From the NCBI RefSeq assembly GCF_007754425.1, contig NZ_CP037452.1, forward strand, positions 1 to 64,000: 64,000 nt of DNA, in the 5' to 3' direction. Under the pieces are notes generated by a model, which ran no database searches, was not told where the DNA came from, and worked only from the letters and a program-made list of their open reading frames with translations. Below are positions 10,892-20,102 of this stretch, piece after piece (within the stretch, counting starts at the first letter, position 1; every line of letters starts with the position of its first letter). The position numbers were made by a program, and so were the translations under genes. This DNA comes from Gimesia fumaroli (GTDB lineage: Bacteria; Planctomycetota; Planctomycetia; Planctomycetales; Planctomycetaceae).

Positions 10892-11725
10892 TTAGTTGAT
10901 CGCAACCCAGATTTCGAAACCACCGTGTCCAGATTGTCCATCGAATTCGGGGCCATATTTTTCGAAAGCGGGCCCTTCTGCTGGCTCATAACCAGACTTG
11001 GATAGCGCTTCAGACCAGATGGCTGCGATGACTGAGCGAATTTCGGAAATATGTCCCCCGTAATGGAAGACGGCATATTTCTGAGGCGGTAAATCGAAAC
11101 GGATCAGCCCCAGTGGTATCTCAGCGTTTTTATGGACTGGCACCCCAGCCATATAGTCGAATTCTCCTTGCTCTTCATCAAAGTTGAAGCAGATACCATA
11201 AGCGTCTTGTTCAATGAGAGGGAGCATGTTCTCAAGCAATGCCGAAAACCGTTGCCACTGATTTGGAATTCCTGCCGACGATTTGCTCTGGTAGCGTTCG
11301 ACCAGGCCAGCAAAACTCATTACAGGTAACATTTCCACGCGCGGCGGGTTCAGTTTTAGAAGTTGTGTTTCAGACATGGTAATGGGCTCCATTAACGGAA
11401 GTAAGGAGTGGTCAGCCAGAGTGCGCACACTTTCAGGCGTGACACCAAATTCTTTTTTGAACGCACGAGAGAATGCTTCGTGAGATCCGTAGCCATAATC
11501 AAGGGCGAGGGAAAGAATGTCGGATGCTCCATCAGACAACTGTTTTGCTGCCTTTGACAGGCGACGAAGTCGCACATATCGCATTAAGGAAAGACCAAAG
11601 ACTTCGGTAAATGTTCGTGCCAGATGGTAGGGAGAGACACAGCTTGCGCGGGCCACCTGCTCAAGGCTGATTCCCTTACGAGAATGATGTTCCACGTACC
11701 AGAGCGCTTTTTGCACAGGATTCAT
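10892..11725 (-). CDS. AraC-family regulator with GyrI-like domain
   Basis: A 277-residue transcription factor. Residues 8-105 form the double helix-turn-helix AraC domain (LEQVARASCVSPYHLARTF and ILSLALDYGYGSHEAFSRAF with the FGVTPESVR end). Residues from about 125 onward form a GyrI-like (SOUL/BacR type) effector-binding domain with segments such as YAVFHYGGHISEIRSVIAAIW. The domain order matches Rob-type regulators, which usually respond to small lipophilic or amphipathic ligands. The target is unknown. It converges on the MarC-family gene and lies divergent to the SbnA-like operon, whose regulator it could be. Confidence 0.85.
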   Translation of the reverse strand: MNPVQKALWYVEHHSRKGISLEQVARASCVSPYHLARTFTEVFGLSLMRYVRLRRLSKAAKQLSDGASDILSLALDYGYGSHEAFSRAFKKEFGVTPESVRTLADHSLLPLMEPITMSETQLLKLNPPRVEMLPVMSFAGLVERYQSKSSAGIPNQWQRFSALLENMLPLIEQDAYGICFNFDEEQGEFDYMAGVPVHKNAEIPLGLIRFDLPPQKYAVFHYGGHISEIRSVIAAIWSEALSKSGYEPAEGPAFEKYGPEFDGQSGHGGFEIWVAIN

Positions 11726-12141
11726 AACAATCTTTCATCGTCTTAAGTCCAACGAATCTGTTGTGATGTTACTCGATTTGAGAAACAGCCGCTTGATCGT
11801 TCTTGCGGTCTTCGGAAAAAAGATGCAGTAAGTGAAGTATGAGCCACGAACTTAGCATCGTACCAGACGAGTTCCATATCAGAAATCGTGCCCCTTCAAG
11901 AGCAGCGGTAGAATGTTCTCTCCGTTGGTTGGTTCTGCGTGACTCAGAATCACATGAATGACGGGCGATCGCGCTGGTTGCTCAGCGTTCAACCACACTC
12001 AATTCTCTTCGGGTAAAATCCGCAAAACCCATAGAATCTGTCGGGAAACGTGATTTGCTTCACATTGGCACATGATTCGCTTTTGCACAGATAGCTCTCA
12101 CTGACGGGCATTCAGTAACAGCTTTTTATCGGAGAGAAACG
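11726..12141. other. Divergent intergenic region
   Basis: 416 bases between the divergent AraC regulator and the SbnA-like operon. No gene, hairpin or convincing promoter hexamer pair was recognised. It must contain the promoters of both sides. A GGAGA Shine-Dalgarno sequence lies just before the ATG at 12142. Confidence 0.4.
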
Positions 12142-13230
12142 ATGATTGAGATACAACAGAATGACGATGACAACAATCTTTCCAAAGAGGGAGTGCTGGA
12201 TACGATCGGTGCGACTCCTTTGATCAACTTACGCCGTTATCTGGGAACAGCCGACGTTCAGCTCTATGCCAAGATGGAAGCCTTCAATCCAGGAGGAAGT
12301 GCCAAGGACCGTCCCGCTCGTGCCATGATTGAAGAAGCGCTGGAGTCCGGCACGATCAATAAAAATACGACGATCATTGAATCGACGTCCGGCAACATGG
12401 GCATTGGTCTGGCCCAGGCCTGCTGTTATTACGGTCTGCCTCTGATCTGTGTTGTGGATCCGCATGCCCAGGAACAGAACATCGCCATTATGAAAGCATA
12501 CGGCGCTGTCATTGAACGCGTCGAACGCCCTCTGCAGGGAGCGTTTCTTAAGGCGCGTCTCGCCCGGGTGATGGAATTACTCAACCAGTTTCCGGATTCG
12601 TTCTGGCCCAACCAGTATTCCAATGAGAAAAATCCACTCGCTCATGAGAATGGCACGATTCAGGAAATTGATGAAGCATTGAATGGCGAACTCGACTACC
12701 TTTTCGTCGCCACCAGCAGTACAGGCACGGCACGAGGTTGCCAGGAGTATCTGAAAAAACGGGGACGTAGTACGAAAGTCATCGCCGTCGATGCTGAGGG
12801 GAGTGTGTTGTTCGGTGGTCTGGCAGGCCGCAGACGGATTCCCGGTCTGGGAGCAGGGCACGTACCTGCTTTAGCAGCAGGACAGGAATTTGATGACGTG
12901 AAGCGCGTTTCCGACTTGGACTGTGTCGTTGGTTGCCGACGGATGGTCAAATATGAAGCCATTCTTGTCGGGGGATCAGCGGGCGGAGTTCTCGAAGCGA
13001 TTCGTTCGATGATTCCTGAATTAAGAACCAAAGTGAGTGCCGCCATTCTGCATGATTCCGGCACACGTTACCTCGATACCATTTATTCAGATCAATGGGT
13101 GGAACGCGAACTGGGTTGCTCTGCAGAAGAATTGCAGGCACGAATTGAGCAGCCCAGTTCTGTCGGCGTCACAACCGTACAGAAAGAGCCCCGCTTTACT
13201 CCCCACTTGATGGAACAGACCACGATATAA
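12142..13230 (+). CDS. SbnA-like PLP-dependent synthase (cysteine synthase superfamily)
   Basis: A fold-type II PLP enzyme of 362 residues. The PLP-binding lysine is K55 in NPGGSAKDR, and the substrate loop STSGNMG lies at residues 81-87. The closest known relatives by motif are SbnA, which joins O-phosphoserine and glutamate in 2,3-diaminopropionate synthesis, and the rhizobial Y4xP. Ordinary cysteine synthases have TSGNTG in this loop, so the methionine favours an SbnA-type role. It is the first gene of a three-gene operon. Its stop overlaps the next start by one base (TAATG). No SbnB-type dehydrogenase is present, so the product is not established. Confidence 0.8.
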   Translation: MIEIQQNDDDNNLSKEGVLDTIGATPLINLRRYLGTADVQLYAKMEAFNPGGSAKDRPARAMIEEALESGTINKNTTIIESTSGNMGIGLAQACCYYGLPLICVVDPHAQEQNIAIMKAYGAVIERVERPLQGAFLKARLARVMELLNQFPDSFWPNQYSNEKNPLAHENGTIQEIDEALNGELDYLFVATSSTGTARGCQEYLKKRGRSTKVIAVDAEGSVLFGGLAGRRRIPGLGAGHVPALAAGQEFDDVKRVSDLDCVVGCRRMVKYEAILVGGSAGGVLEAIRSMIPELRTKVSAAILHDSGTRYLDTIYSDQWVERELGCSAEELQARIEQPSSVGVTTVQKEPRFTPHLMEQTTI

Positions 13231-14963
13231 TGACAGTACTCCAAACCAGCCAACTACCAGTTGATGAGGTCCGTCTGCCTGCAGCAGTTCCCTTAATACC
13301 TTTCCGGATCGCTGTTGCAGGCTGCGGGCCAAAAGGTATGTATTGCCTGGAACGACTGGCTTTTGAGCTGTCTCGTTCCAGTCAGCAGTCAGAAGTGCAG
13401 ATCACCATTTTCGAGCCGGCATCCTTTCCCGGTGCCGGTGTGGTGTATGATCCGCGCCAGCCACATTACCTGCGCATGAACTTCGCTTCCCGGTTTATCA
13501 ATGTCTGGCCTGAAGCCATTCGTCAGCGGAATCCAGACGCTTATCCCACACTCCTCGAATGGCTGGAACACAATCATCCTCAGTATGCCGATCCGCATGG
13601 CTTTGTATCGCGGGCACTGGTTGGCGAATATCTGGCGGCCTCCTATCAGAAAACGCTGCAGTTGTTTCCAGACTTTGTCAACGTAACCCAGGTTAAACAG
13701 AAAGTGACGGAGATTCAGAAAGCCGAAACATGCTGGTCACTCAAAACAGCAGAGAGTGAATTCACCTTTGATGAAGTGCTGCTCACGGTGGGGCATGAAG
13801 GGTGGCGCCCGACTCCGTTCTCGCACCCATCATCGAAACAGATTATTGAAAAGGCATATCCTGCGGAGCAGATGCTGTCTGAGTCACGTATTCCATCAGG
13901 CTCAACAGTTGCAATACGCGGTTTCGCTTTGACATTTATCGACGCCTGCCTGACATTAACAGAAGGCCGCGGCGGAAAATTCTTCCGTGACAATCAGGAT
14001 TGGATCTACCTCCCGTCCGGGGATGAGGTGCAGACCATCGTTCCTTTTTCCCGGACGGGACACCCAATGCTGGCTAAACCGGATTCAAGATATTTTAAAA
14101 GCCATTCAGGACTTGAGCAGATCTGGGAACAGGGACGCCAACATCTATTGAATCTCAAACAGCCCGAAACAGGTCTCGACTTTCAGAACGCAATCTGGCC
14201 CGTCATTTTGAAAACAGCGGAAGAAGCACTACTCTCTCAGGTTCCCGACCATCCGATCGGCAGCAGCGCTCCGCAAATCGAGCTACAAATCTGGTTTCAG
14301 GACTGGAGCAATCGAAGTTTTTCACCCGAAGAAGCGTTTCAATGTTTGCAGCAATCTTACCGTGTCGCAATGGGGTTGGAAGTGCCGGACGAGGCCTGGG
14401 CGATCGGTGAAACATTTCGGCAACTCTACCCGGCACTGGTTCGCAAAATCAGTTTTGGCGGACTGGCATTCACCAGCTGGTCCGACTTTCAACGTACAGC
14501 GGAGGAGATGGAGCGACTGGCCTTTGGTCCGCCCGCCGAAAATATAGGACGATTGATTGCGCTCATCGATGCGGGAATCGTGGATTTAGATTATCTGCAG
14601 GCTGACTTTGTTGCGCATGAAAACAAACCGATGCTGGAAACAGCAGGCAAACAGATGGTGGCGGACCGGCTGATCAACGCCATCATCCCCAACAAGGATC
14701 AATTTGCAAAAGACTCGCTACTGGAACAACTGCTTTCTTCAGGCAGGATCAGACGGATGCTGGGCGCGGGGGGAATCGCCGTAGATGGCGCAGGCCGTCC
14801 AATCCTGCCGGAGGAGCAGAACACAGAAGGACTGGCCATCATTGGACGTCCTACTGAAGGCTGTGTACTGGGAAATGATACGCTCAGTCGACAGCTGCAT
14901 TCCTGCCCGGATCGATGGGCACAAAGCGTATGTGAGCAGATCGCACGAAGGAAAGAGAAATGA
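13230..14963 (+). CDS. FAD/NAD(P)-binding oxidoreductase
   Basis: A 577-residue protein with an N-terminal Rossmann motif GCGPKG at residues 31-36, followed by FEPASFPGAGVVYDPRQPHY and YLRMNFASRFINVW. These are features of the NAD_binding_9 group of FAD/NAD(P)-dependent proteins. The C-terminal AIIGRPTEGCVLGNDTLSRQ segment also fits the group. Members have been linked to amine or amino-acid oxidation but most are uncharacterised. It overlaps the SbnA-like gene by 1 base and the decarboxylase gene by 4 bases (ATGA), so the three are translationally coupled. In this position it could replace the SbnB oxidation step, which is inference. Confidence 0.75.
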   Translation: MTVLQTSQLPVDEVRLPAAVPLIPFRIAVAGCGPKGMYCLERLAFELSRSSQQSEVQITIFEPASFPGAGVVYDPRQPHYLRMNFASRFINVWPEAIRQRNPDAYPTLLEWLEHNHPQYADPHGFVSRALVGEYLAASYQKTLQLFPDFVNVTQVKQKVTEIQKAETCWSLKTAESEFTFDEVLLTVGHEGWRPTPFSHPSSKQIIEKAYPAEQMLSESRIPSGSTVAIRGFALTFIDACLTLTEGRGGKFFRDNQDWIYLPSGDEVQTIVPFSRTGHPMLAKPDSRYFKSHSGLEQIWEQGRQHLLNLKQPETGLDFQNAIWPVILKTAEEALLSQVPDHPIGSSAPQIELQIWFQDWSNRSFSPEEAFQCLQQSYRVAMGLEVPDEAWAIGETFRQLYPALVRKISFGGLAFTSWSDFQRTAEEMERLAFGPPAENIGRLIALIDAGIVDLDYLQADFVAHENKPMLETAGKQMVADRLINAIIPNKDQFAKDSLLEQLLSSGRIRRMLGAGGIAVDGAGRPILPEEQNTEGLAIIGRPTEGCVLGNDTLSRQLHSCPDRWAQSVCEQIARRKEK

Positions 14964-16459
14964 AATCGGCAGAACAAGCTGCAGAACGGACTTCTCCCTC
15001 CGAACTGAAAACCAGCGCCGTACGCAGTTACTGCCGCGGAACTGTTCCGCTGACAGCGAAACTCGAACCATGGATCACCAATTTCTGTCACGGTACGGCG
15101 CTGCCCGCGCTGGTGCAGAAATATGGTTCACCCTTGAATCTGCTGAACACGGAACCATTTCAAAGAAATGTGACAGCGCTGTATGACATCGCTCAATCAC
15201 GGGATCTGGATTTCGATGTCTATTTTGCACGCAAGGCCAATAAGTGTCTGGCATTTGTCGAGACGGCCAAAACTCTGGGCTGCGGCGTTGATACGGCCAG
15301 CCTGGAAGAGTTACAGCAGGTATTGCAGTCTCAGGTTCCCGCAGAAAAAATCATCTGCACCGCTGCCATTAAATCAGAGGAACTACTGCGGCTTTGTATT
15401 GTCTCTGGTACGACGATCGCCATCGACAATCTCGATGAACTCATGCAGACAGCGATCCTCGCCGGAGAGCTAAATCAACGGGCAGCTGTAGCGATTCGCC
15501 TCAGCGGATTCCAACATCAGGGAACAAAACTACCCTCCCGCTTCGGTTTTGATATCGAGGAAATTGTTCCATTGCTGCAAGACCTTCAGAGTGAATCCTG
15601 CAATAGTTTACAGCACTTGAACTTGAGCGGCATACATTTTCATCTGGACGGCTATAGTCAGGTGCAGCGCATCTCCGCCATCCAGCAACTGCTGCCTCTG
15701 ATCGATGAGTTACGCGCCCGAGAATTCCCCATCCGGTTTCTGGATATCGGCGGCGGATTTCCGATGTGCTATCTCGAGTCGAAAACAGAATGGGAAACAT
15801 TCTGGCAGACACAGCGGCGGGCGCTATTAGGAGAGCACATTCCTTTGACGTACCGGAATCATGGCCTGGGACTAGCGTCGGTGGAAGGCACACTGACCGG
15901 CAAACCGAACTGTTATCCCTATTATCAAAATCTCGTTCAGGCCGACTGGTTTGGAGAAATTTTAAGTTCAGCAAGCGAAGCAGGCACCATCGCTGATTCT
16001 CTACGAACAAGAAACATCCAACTGCGTTGCGAACCGGGTCGCAGTATTCTCGATGGATGTGGTTTCACCGTGGCCCGAGTCGAATTCCGGAAACTACAGA
16101 CGAACGGCGACTGGCTGATTGGGGTCTCAATGAATCGCACGCAGTGCCGTACCAGCAGCGATGATTTTCTTATAGATCCTTTGTTGATTCCCATTTTGGA
16201 AAGATCGCCACTACCACGCACGCCAGCTGGAATTTCGGGCTACCTCGTCGGTGCGTACTGCACCGAGTCAGAGCTGTTAAGTTTGCGTAAGTTGCTATTT
16301 CCGCACGGCGTTGCGATTGGAGATTTCATTGTCTTCCCGAACACCGCCGGCTACTTCATGCACTTTTTGGAAAGCCGCTCACATCAATTCCCACTGGCCC
16401 GCAATGTCATTTTCGACGCAGAGACCAACCAGTGCGAGTGCGACGCCATTGATGCGTAA
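14960..16459 (+). CDS. Y4yA/SbnH-like PLP-dependent decarboxylase (fold type III)
   Basis: A 499-residue alanine-racemase-fold enzyme of the ornithine/diaminopimelate decarboxylase family. The PLP lysine motif reads FARKANK (lysine at 92, in place of the common YAVKAN). DIGGGFP is the glycine-rich strand and CEPGRSI binds the PLP phosphate. GAYCTESELL supplies the second-subunit cysteine. The length and motif variants resemble the Y4yA group first seen on the Rhizobium NGR234 plasmid, and SbnH of staphyloferrin B synthesis. It closes the three-gene operon. The substrate is unknown. Confidence 0.8.
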   Translation: MKSAEQAAERTSPSELKTSAVRSYCRGTVPLTAKLEPWITNFCHGTALPALVQKYGSPLNLLNTEPFQRNVTALYDIAQSRDLDFDVYFARKANKCLAFVETAKTLGCGVDTASLEELQQVLQSQVPAEKIICTAAIKSEELLRLCIVSGTTIAIDNLDELMQTAILAGELNQRAAVAIRLSGFQHQGTKLPSRFGFDIEEIVPLLQDLQSESCNSLQHLNLSGIHFHLDGYSQVQRISAIQQLLPLIDELRAREFPIRFLDIGGGFPMCYLESKTEWETFWQTQRRALLGEHIPLTYRNHGLGLASVEGTLTGKPNCYPYYQNLVQADWFGEILSSASEAGTIADSLRTRNIQLRCEPGRSILDGCGFTVARVEFRKLQTNGDWLIGVSMNRTQCRTSSDDFLIDPLLIPILERSPLPRTPAGISGYLVGAYCTESELLSLRKLLFPHGVAIGDFIVFPNTAGYFMHFLESRSHQFPLARNVIFDAETNQCECDAIDA

Positions 16460-16507
16460 ACTACGGCGCAGGCCTCCTCAGGAATGCGATCTAACTCATC
16501 AACATGA

Positions 16508-16530
16508 GCCGAAGGGCGTTAGCCCCGGTT
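16508..16530 (+). repeat. REP-like 23-mer
   Basis: Matches the unit at 9681-9703 in all but two bases (GCCGAAGGGCGTTAG, then a C-rich end with CGGTT). It lies 49 bases after the stop of the decarboxylase gene. Confidence 0.65.
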
Positions 16531-16766
16531 CCTGCTCTATCCGTTTTTGACTGCAGGTCTTGGTGTTTTTTCTTTTATAAAGACGAATTCGAATGAAGAA
16601 ACACTACCCGGTCTCGCTTTTGTTCCAGAACTATTCCTGTCTGCATCACATCTGTTACAGAAAGGGGTAGAATGGAATCGCAGTTTATTTTCTGGGCGCG
16701 GCATTTTTTGCCTGTTTTTTTGTAAGAAAGTACCAGCTCGCGTTACTAATACTTTTGGAATGAGGT

Positions 16767-16876
16767 TTGATAGATACGGAAAAAGTTCATAAATCACGGT
16801 TTATAAACTGGTTGGGCGAGCATGGCACATCAGTCATAATCGTGGTTCGTCTACACCCTCGCCAGTAAGGAAGGGG
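16767..16876 (+). pseudogene. Decayed fragment of an ECF sigma factor gene
   Basis: Starting at a TTG, the frame reads a segment containing KSRFINWLGEHGTSV, which matches KSLFMNWLDEHGSSV at the start of the sigma gene at 18366. The match continues at DNA level past a stop at 16866-16868 (CCAGTAAGGAAG against CCAGTGAGGAAT). The shared ATGAGGTTT just upstream and the TTG start in both copies show the homology includes the leader. About 33 codons remain. It lies immediately upstream of the serine hydrolase gene and looks like a leftover of a duplication. Confidence 0.7.
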
Positions 16877-16908
16877 GTGTTTGTTTTCACTGTTGTGAGG
16901 ATTCAATT

Positions 16909-18312
16909 ATGAATGGTCAGCGCTGGACTTTCACCCTGCTTTCAATCGTGTTGTACTTTTTGATCGGAGTCCCGATTGCATCGGCGCAGCACCTGACGGA
17001 TGAATGGGTCAAGAAAGCGGCGGAGCCGTTGGTTCAAAAGCGAGTCGTTGATGGGTTGTCCATTGGTTATATTGAAGGCAAACACTCGGGAATCGTGCAC
17101 TTGGGAAGCTCAAACCGAGCCGGGAAAAAACCTGATGACTTGACTGTGTATGAAATCGGATCCATCAGCAAGGTTTTCACAGGGTTAATGCTGGCGGATG
17201 CGGTCGTCCGGGGTGAGATTGATCTCAATGCAGCAGCGGACGTTGCCAATACTGCCGGGATTCGGTTACCGTCGCACGAGGGTCGATCGATCAAGTGGAT
17301 TGATCTGAGCACGCACCGGTCAGGGCTGCCACGACTCCCCGGCAATTTAGTGCCCATCGATTTGAAGAATCCGTATCAGAATTACGATTCGAAAAAAGCA
17401 GCGGCCTTTCTGAAACAATACAAACTGCCACGTCAGCCCGGTGCTTCGCGGGAATATTCAAACTTCGGGGCATCGGTTTTGGGATATCTGGTTGCGCAGC
17501 AGGCTGGCAGGTCCTATCAACAACTGTTGCAGAAACGCATCGCGAAGCCACTGGGCATGACCGATTGCACCGTTTCATTAAGTACAGATCAAAGGCAGCG
17601 GCTTGCCACTCCGCATGATAAATTCGGTTCCGTCACAAAGCCCTGGACGTTTTCAAATCTGCCGGGTGCTGGTGGAATTCGCGCCACAATGCAGGACATG
17701 CTGCGTTTTGCCCAGGCCCAATTGAATCCGCCAACGGGCAAAATTGGCGAAGCCATCGAATTAGCCTGGAAACAACACCGCGATGCGGATGACTCAGGCC
17801 CAGCGATGGGGCTGGGCTGGGTCATTGCCGGTGATGGTCAGACGCGTTGGCACAACGGCCAAACCGGTGGATCACATTCAGCACTCTTCATAAATCGTAA
17901 GTTAAACTGCGCGGTTGTGATATTATGTAATACAGCCGTGAACCACGAAATCGATCAATTGGCGATGCAGCTGGTACTCAAAGCCGCAGGTCGGGAAATC
18001 AAACCGGAACCAAAAGGAACGCCAGACCCTAAAGCCGGTGATCTCGTTATTGATGCGAAGCATCGCAGTCGGTTGGAGGGGCGGTATCAATTGGCACCGA
18101 ACTTTATTTTTACTGTTCGAGATCGTGCTGGGCACTTGATGGTCAGTATTACCAATCAACCCACTCAGGAGATCTTTCCCGATTCAGCGACGCGCTGGTC
18201 ATACCGCGGCGTTGACGCGACACTGGAATTCAAATTGAATAAAACGGGTCCTGCAAAAAGTTTGATTTTACATCAAAATGGTGTTAAGCAGACTGCATAC
18301 CGAATAAAGTGA
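16909..18312 (+). CDS. Secreted serine hydrolase, beta-lactamase class C family
   Basis: A 467-residue penicillin-binding-protein-like serine hydrolase. A signal peptide ends near SAQHL (residue 27). The SxxK catalytic motif is S85-I-S-K88, the Y-x-N motif is Y183-S-N185, and HNGQTGG is the third (KTG-like) box. The family includes class C beta-lactamases, esterases and D-amino peptidases, so the substrate cannot be assigned. The C-terminal 100 residues form an extra beta-rich domain common in esterase-type members. A GAGG Shine-Dalgarno sequence precedes the ATG. It lies just ahead of the ECF sigma gene and may be under its control. Confidence 0.85.
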   Translation: MNGQRWTFTLLSIVLYFLIGVPIASAQHLTDEWVKKAAEPLVQKRVVDGLSIGYIEGKHSGIVHLGSSNRAGKKPDDLTVYEIGSISKVFTGLMLADAVVRGEIDLNAAADVANTAGIRLPSHEGRSIKWIDLSTHRSGLPRLPGNLVPIDLKNPYQNYDSKKAAAFLKQYKLPRQPGASREYSNFGASVLGYLVAQQAGRSYQQLLQKRIAKPLGMTDCTVSLSTDQRQRLATPHDKFGSVTKPWTFSNLPGAGGIRATMQDMLRFAQAQLNPPTGKIGEAIELAWKQHRDADDSGPAMGLGWVIAGDGQTRWHNGQTGGSHSALFINRKLNCAVVILCNTAVNHEIDQLAMQLVLKAAGREIKPEPKGTPDPKAGDLVIDAKHRSRLEGRYQLAPNFIFTVRDRAGHLMVSITNQPTQEIFPDSATRWSYRGVDATLEFKLNKTGPAKSLILHQNGVKQTAYRIK

Positions 18313-18365
18313 GCGATCCCGATGTCGATTGTTGGCCTGGTAAATTAGACCGATGAGGTTTCCTG

Positions 18366-18890
18366 TTGCAGGACGAAACGCAAAAGTCACTTTTCATGAA
18401 CTGGCTGGATGAGCATGGTTCGTCCGTCATGAAAGTGGCGCGCGCTTACACGCTCACCAGTGAGGAATCTCAAGACCTGGCACAGGAGATTCTGCTCCAG
18501 GCCTGGCAGTCTTTGCCGAAGTTCGAACATAAATCGAGCGTGGCGACATGGTTTTATCGCGTGGCGTTACAGACCGCGATGAACTGGAAACGAAAGGATA
18601 AGCCGCGGCGGGCAAGACAAAAACCGTTGCTGGAAGTCCAAACCCTCGTCACCGAGGGATGCGACTCAGCCGAGCAGGCACAGCAGCGAGACACTGTTGA
18701 GCGGCTTTATCAGGCCATTCACCAGCTACCAAAGGCCGACACGGCACTGGTGCTGCTCTATCTGGATGAACTCAGTTATCGGGAGATGGCCGACGTGCTG
18801 GGTATCTCAGAAAGCAACGTGGGCGTGAAATTGAACCGGGCGAAAAAAGCGCTGAATGAACTAATGAAAGGGGGATCCCATGGCTCCTGA
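18366..18890 (+). CDS. ECF-type RNA polymerase sigma factor
   Basis: A 174-residue sigma-70 family protein with the two ECF regions. Region 2 runs from EHGSSVMKVARAYTLTSEES through LAQEILLQAWQSLPKF to TWFYRVALQTAMNWKR. Region 4 runs from LPKADTALVLLYLDELSYRE to the helix-turn-helix ADVLGISESNVGVKLNRAKK. The start is TTG at 18366, supported by the parallel TTG in the decayed copy at 16767. The stop overlaps the next gene by 11 bases, the usual arrangement for a sigma factor and its membrane regulator. Confidence 0.9.
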   Translation: MQDETQKSLFMNWLDEHGSSVMKVARAYTLTSEESQDLAQEILLQAWQSLPKFEHKSSVATWFYRVALQTAMNWKRKDKPRRARQKPLLEVQTLVTEGCDSAEQAQQRDTVERLYQAIHQLPKADTALVLLYLDELSYREMADVLGISESNVGVKLNRAKKALNELMKGGSHGS

Positions 18891-20007
18891 CGAATTTCAG
18901 CAAGCCTGGCAGGCGCAATCAGCTCAGACACGAGTCACCATTGATGCCGACTTACTGCGCCAGGAAGTCCAGCGCAACCAGCTCAATTTTCGCGCAATGA
19001 TTTTCTATCGCGATTTTGGCGAAGTTCTGGTCGCGCTGCTGTTAATTCCCGTCTGGTTCATTCTGGGAGCCAGGACATCTTCGCCCTGGACCTGGTATCT
19101 GACTGTGCCTGTGCTCATCTGGATGGCCGGGTTCATGCTCGTGTATCGCATACGTCACAGGCAGAAACCGAGTGAGCCGGATGAACCGCTGCTGCATTGT
19201 GTGCAGCGTTCATTAACCGAGGTGGAGGATCAAATCTGGTTGTTGCGCAATATTTTCTGGTGGTATATCCTGCCGCCCAGCGTTTCCATTCTGGCATTCT
19301 TTGCGCAAATTTCCTGGTTGTCACGGTCTGCGGGCTGGTTGCCTGCTCTCATTTCCTTCGCCGTACTCGCCGGCTCTTTGTTGGCGCTCAATGTGTTCAT
19401 TTATTTTCTGAATCAACGTGCTGTGCGCTTACAACTTGAACCGCGACGCCAGGAGCTATTGACGCTGCTTTCAAGCTTGGAAGATGAAACAACCGGCGAT
19501 GGTACCGGCAAACAAATTCCCTTGCCGGGGCTGCCCTTTGCAGAAAAGAGGCTTCAGCCACCTTGTGCTTCTCCGACCAGATTGATCATCGGCCTGGTCG
19601 CGTTTGCGCTCATCATGCTGTTTCTGGTATTCATGATCGTCAAACAGAAGCAGCGCGAAGAATATCCCAAATTATCTCCCTTCGCGGCTGTGCGCTGGCA
19701 GGAAGCGCAACCGGAAGTCAAACTGGGTGAAGAGTGGTTTAAACTCATCGCGCTGGACGGACTTCCCACCGCTGAAATCGTAGAATTCAGCAAACAAACC
19801 TATGGAGACAAATGGCAGAAACGATTCGAAGAAGACCTCGTCGAGCTACTCACCCGCATGGGGCATCCGCCGAATGATAAAGTAACGCTGGAAGTGCAAT
19901 CGCTGAACTCGTCCGAGAAGCAGATCCGTAAAGACGTTCCGATGACAAAAGAGAACCGATCAGCAATTTATAAAGCGGCCCGAAAGCAAAACAATTCAGA
20001 GCCATAG
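18880..20007 (+). CDS. Membrane protein, probable regulator of the ECF sigma factor
   Basis: A 375-residue protein with a soluble N-terminus, two hydrophobic helices at about residues 45-90, two more near 125-175, and a strong single helix near 235-255 (LIIGLVAFALIMLFLVFMIV). The soluble C-terminal domain follows. No zinc-binding anti-sigma motif (HxxxCxxC) is visible. Its start lies inside the sigma gene by 11 bases, which is the main reason to suspect an anti-sigma role. Other functions are possible. Confidence 0.65.
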   Translation: MAPDEFQQAWQAQSAQTRVTIDADLLRQEVQRNQLNFRAMIFYRDFGEVLVALLLIPVWFILGARTSSPWTWYLTVPVLIWMAGFMLVYRIRHRQKPSEPDEPLLHCVQRSLTEVEDQIWLLRNIFWWYILPPSVSILAFFAQISWLSRSAGWLPALISFAVLAGSLLALNVFIYFLNQRAVRLQLEPRRQELLTLLSSLEDETTGDGTGKQIPLPGLPFAEKRLQPPCASPTRLIIGLVAFALIMLFLVFMIVKQKQREEYPKLSPFAAVRWQEAQPEVKLGEEWFKLIALDGLPTAEIVEFSKQTYGDKWQKRFEEDLVELLTRMGHPPNDKVTLEVQSLNSSEKQIRKDVPMTKENRSAIYKAARKQNNSEP

Positions 20008-20032
20008 CGCAAGCGTAATAAAGAGCTCGAGG

Positions 20033-20056
20033 GTCAGTGCTTTTTCAGTCACTGAC
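20033..20056. terminator. Possible bidirectional terminator hairpin
   Basis: GTCAGTG at 20033-20039 pairs with CACTGAC at 20050-20056 across a 10-base T-rich loop. It lies between two convergent genes. There is no T-tract after the stem, so the call is weak. Confidence 0.3.
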
Positions 20057-20102
20057 TCCACGATCTCTTGTAAACATCGATTTATAGAAAGGTGTATCGG
20101 AG

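Larger units (their letters stand above)
16460..16908. other. Intergenic region with REP unit and sigma-gene remnant
   Basis: 449 bases without an intact gene. It holds a REP-like 23-mer at 16508-16530 and a decayed copy of the start of the ECF sigma gene at 16767-16876. The two mirror open frames across 16537-16797 show no family resemblance and are not called. Confidence 0.6.
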
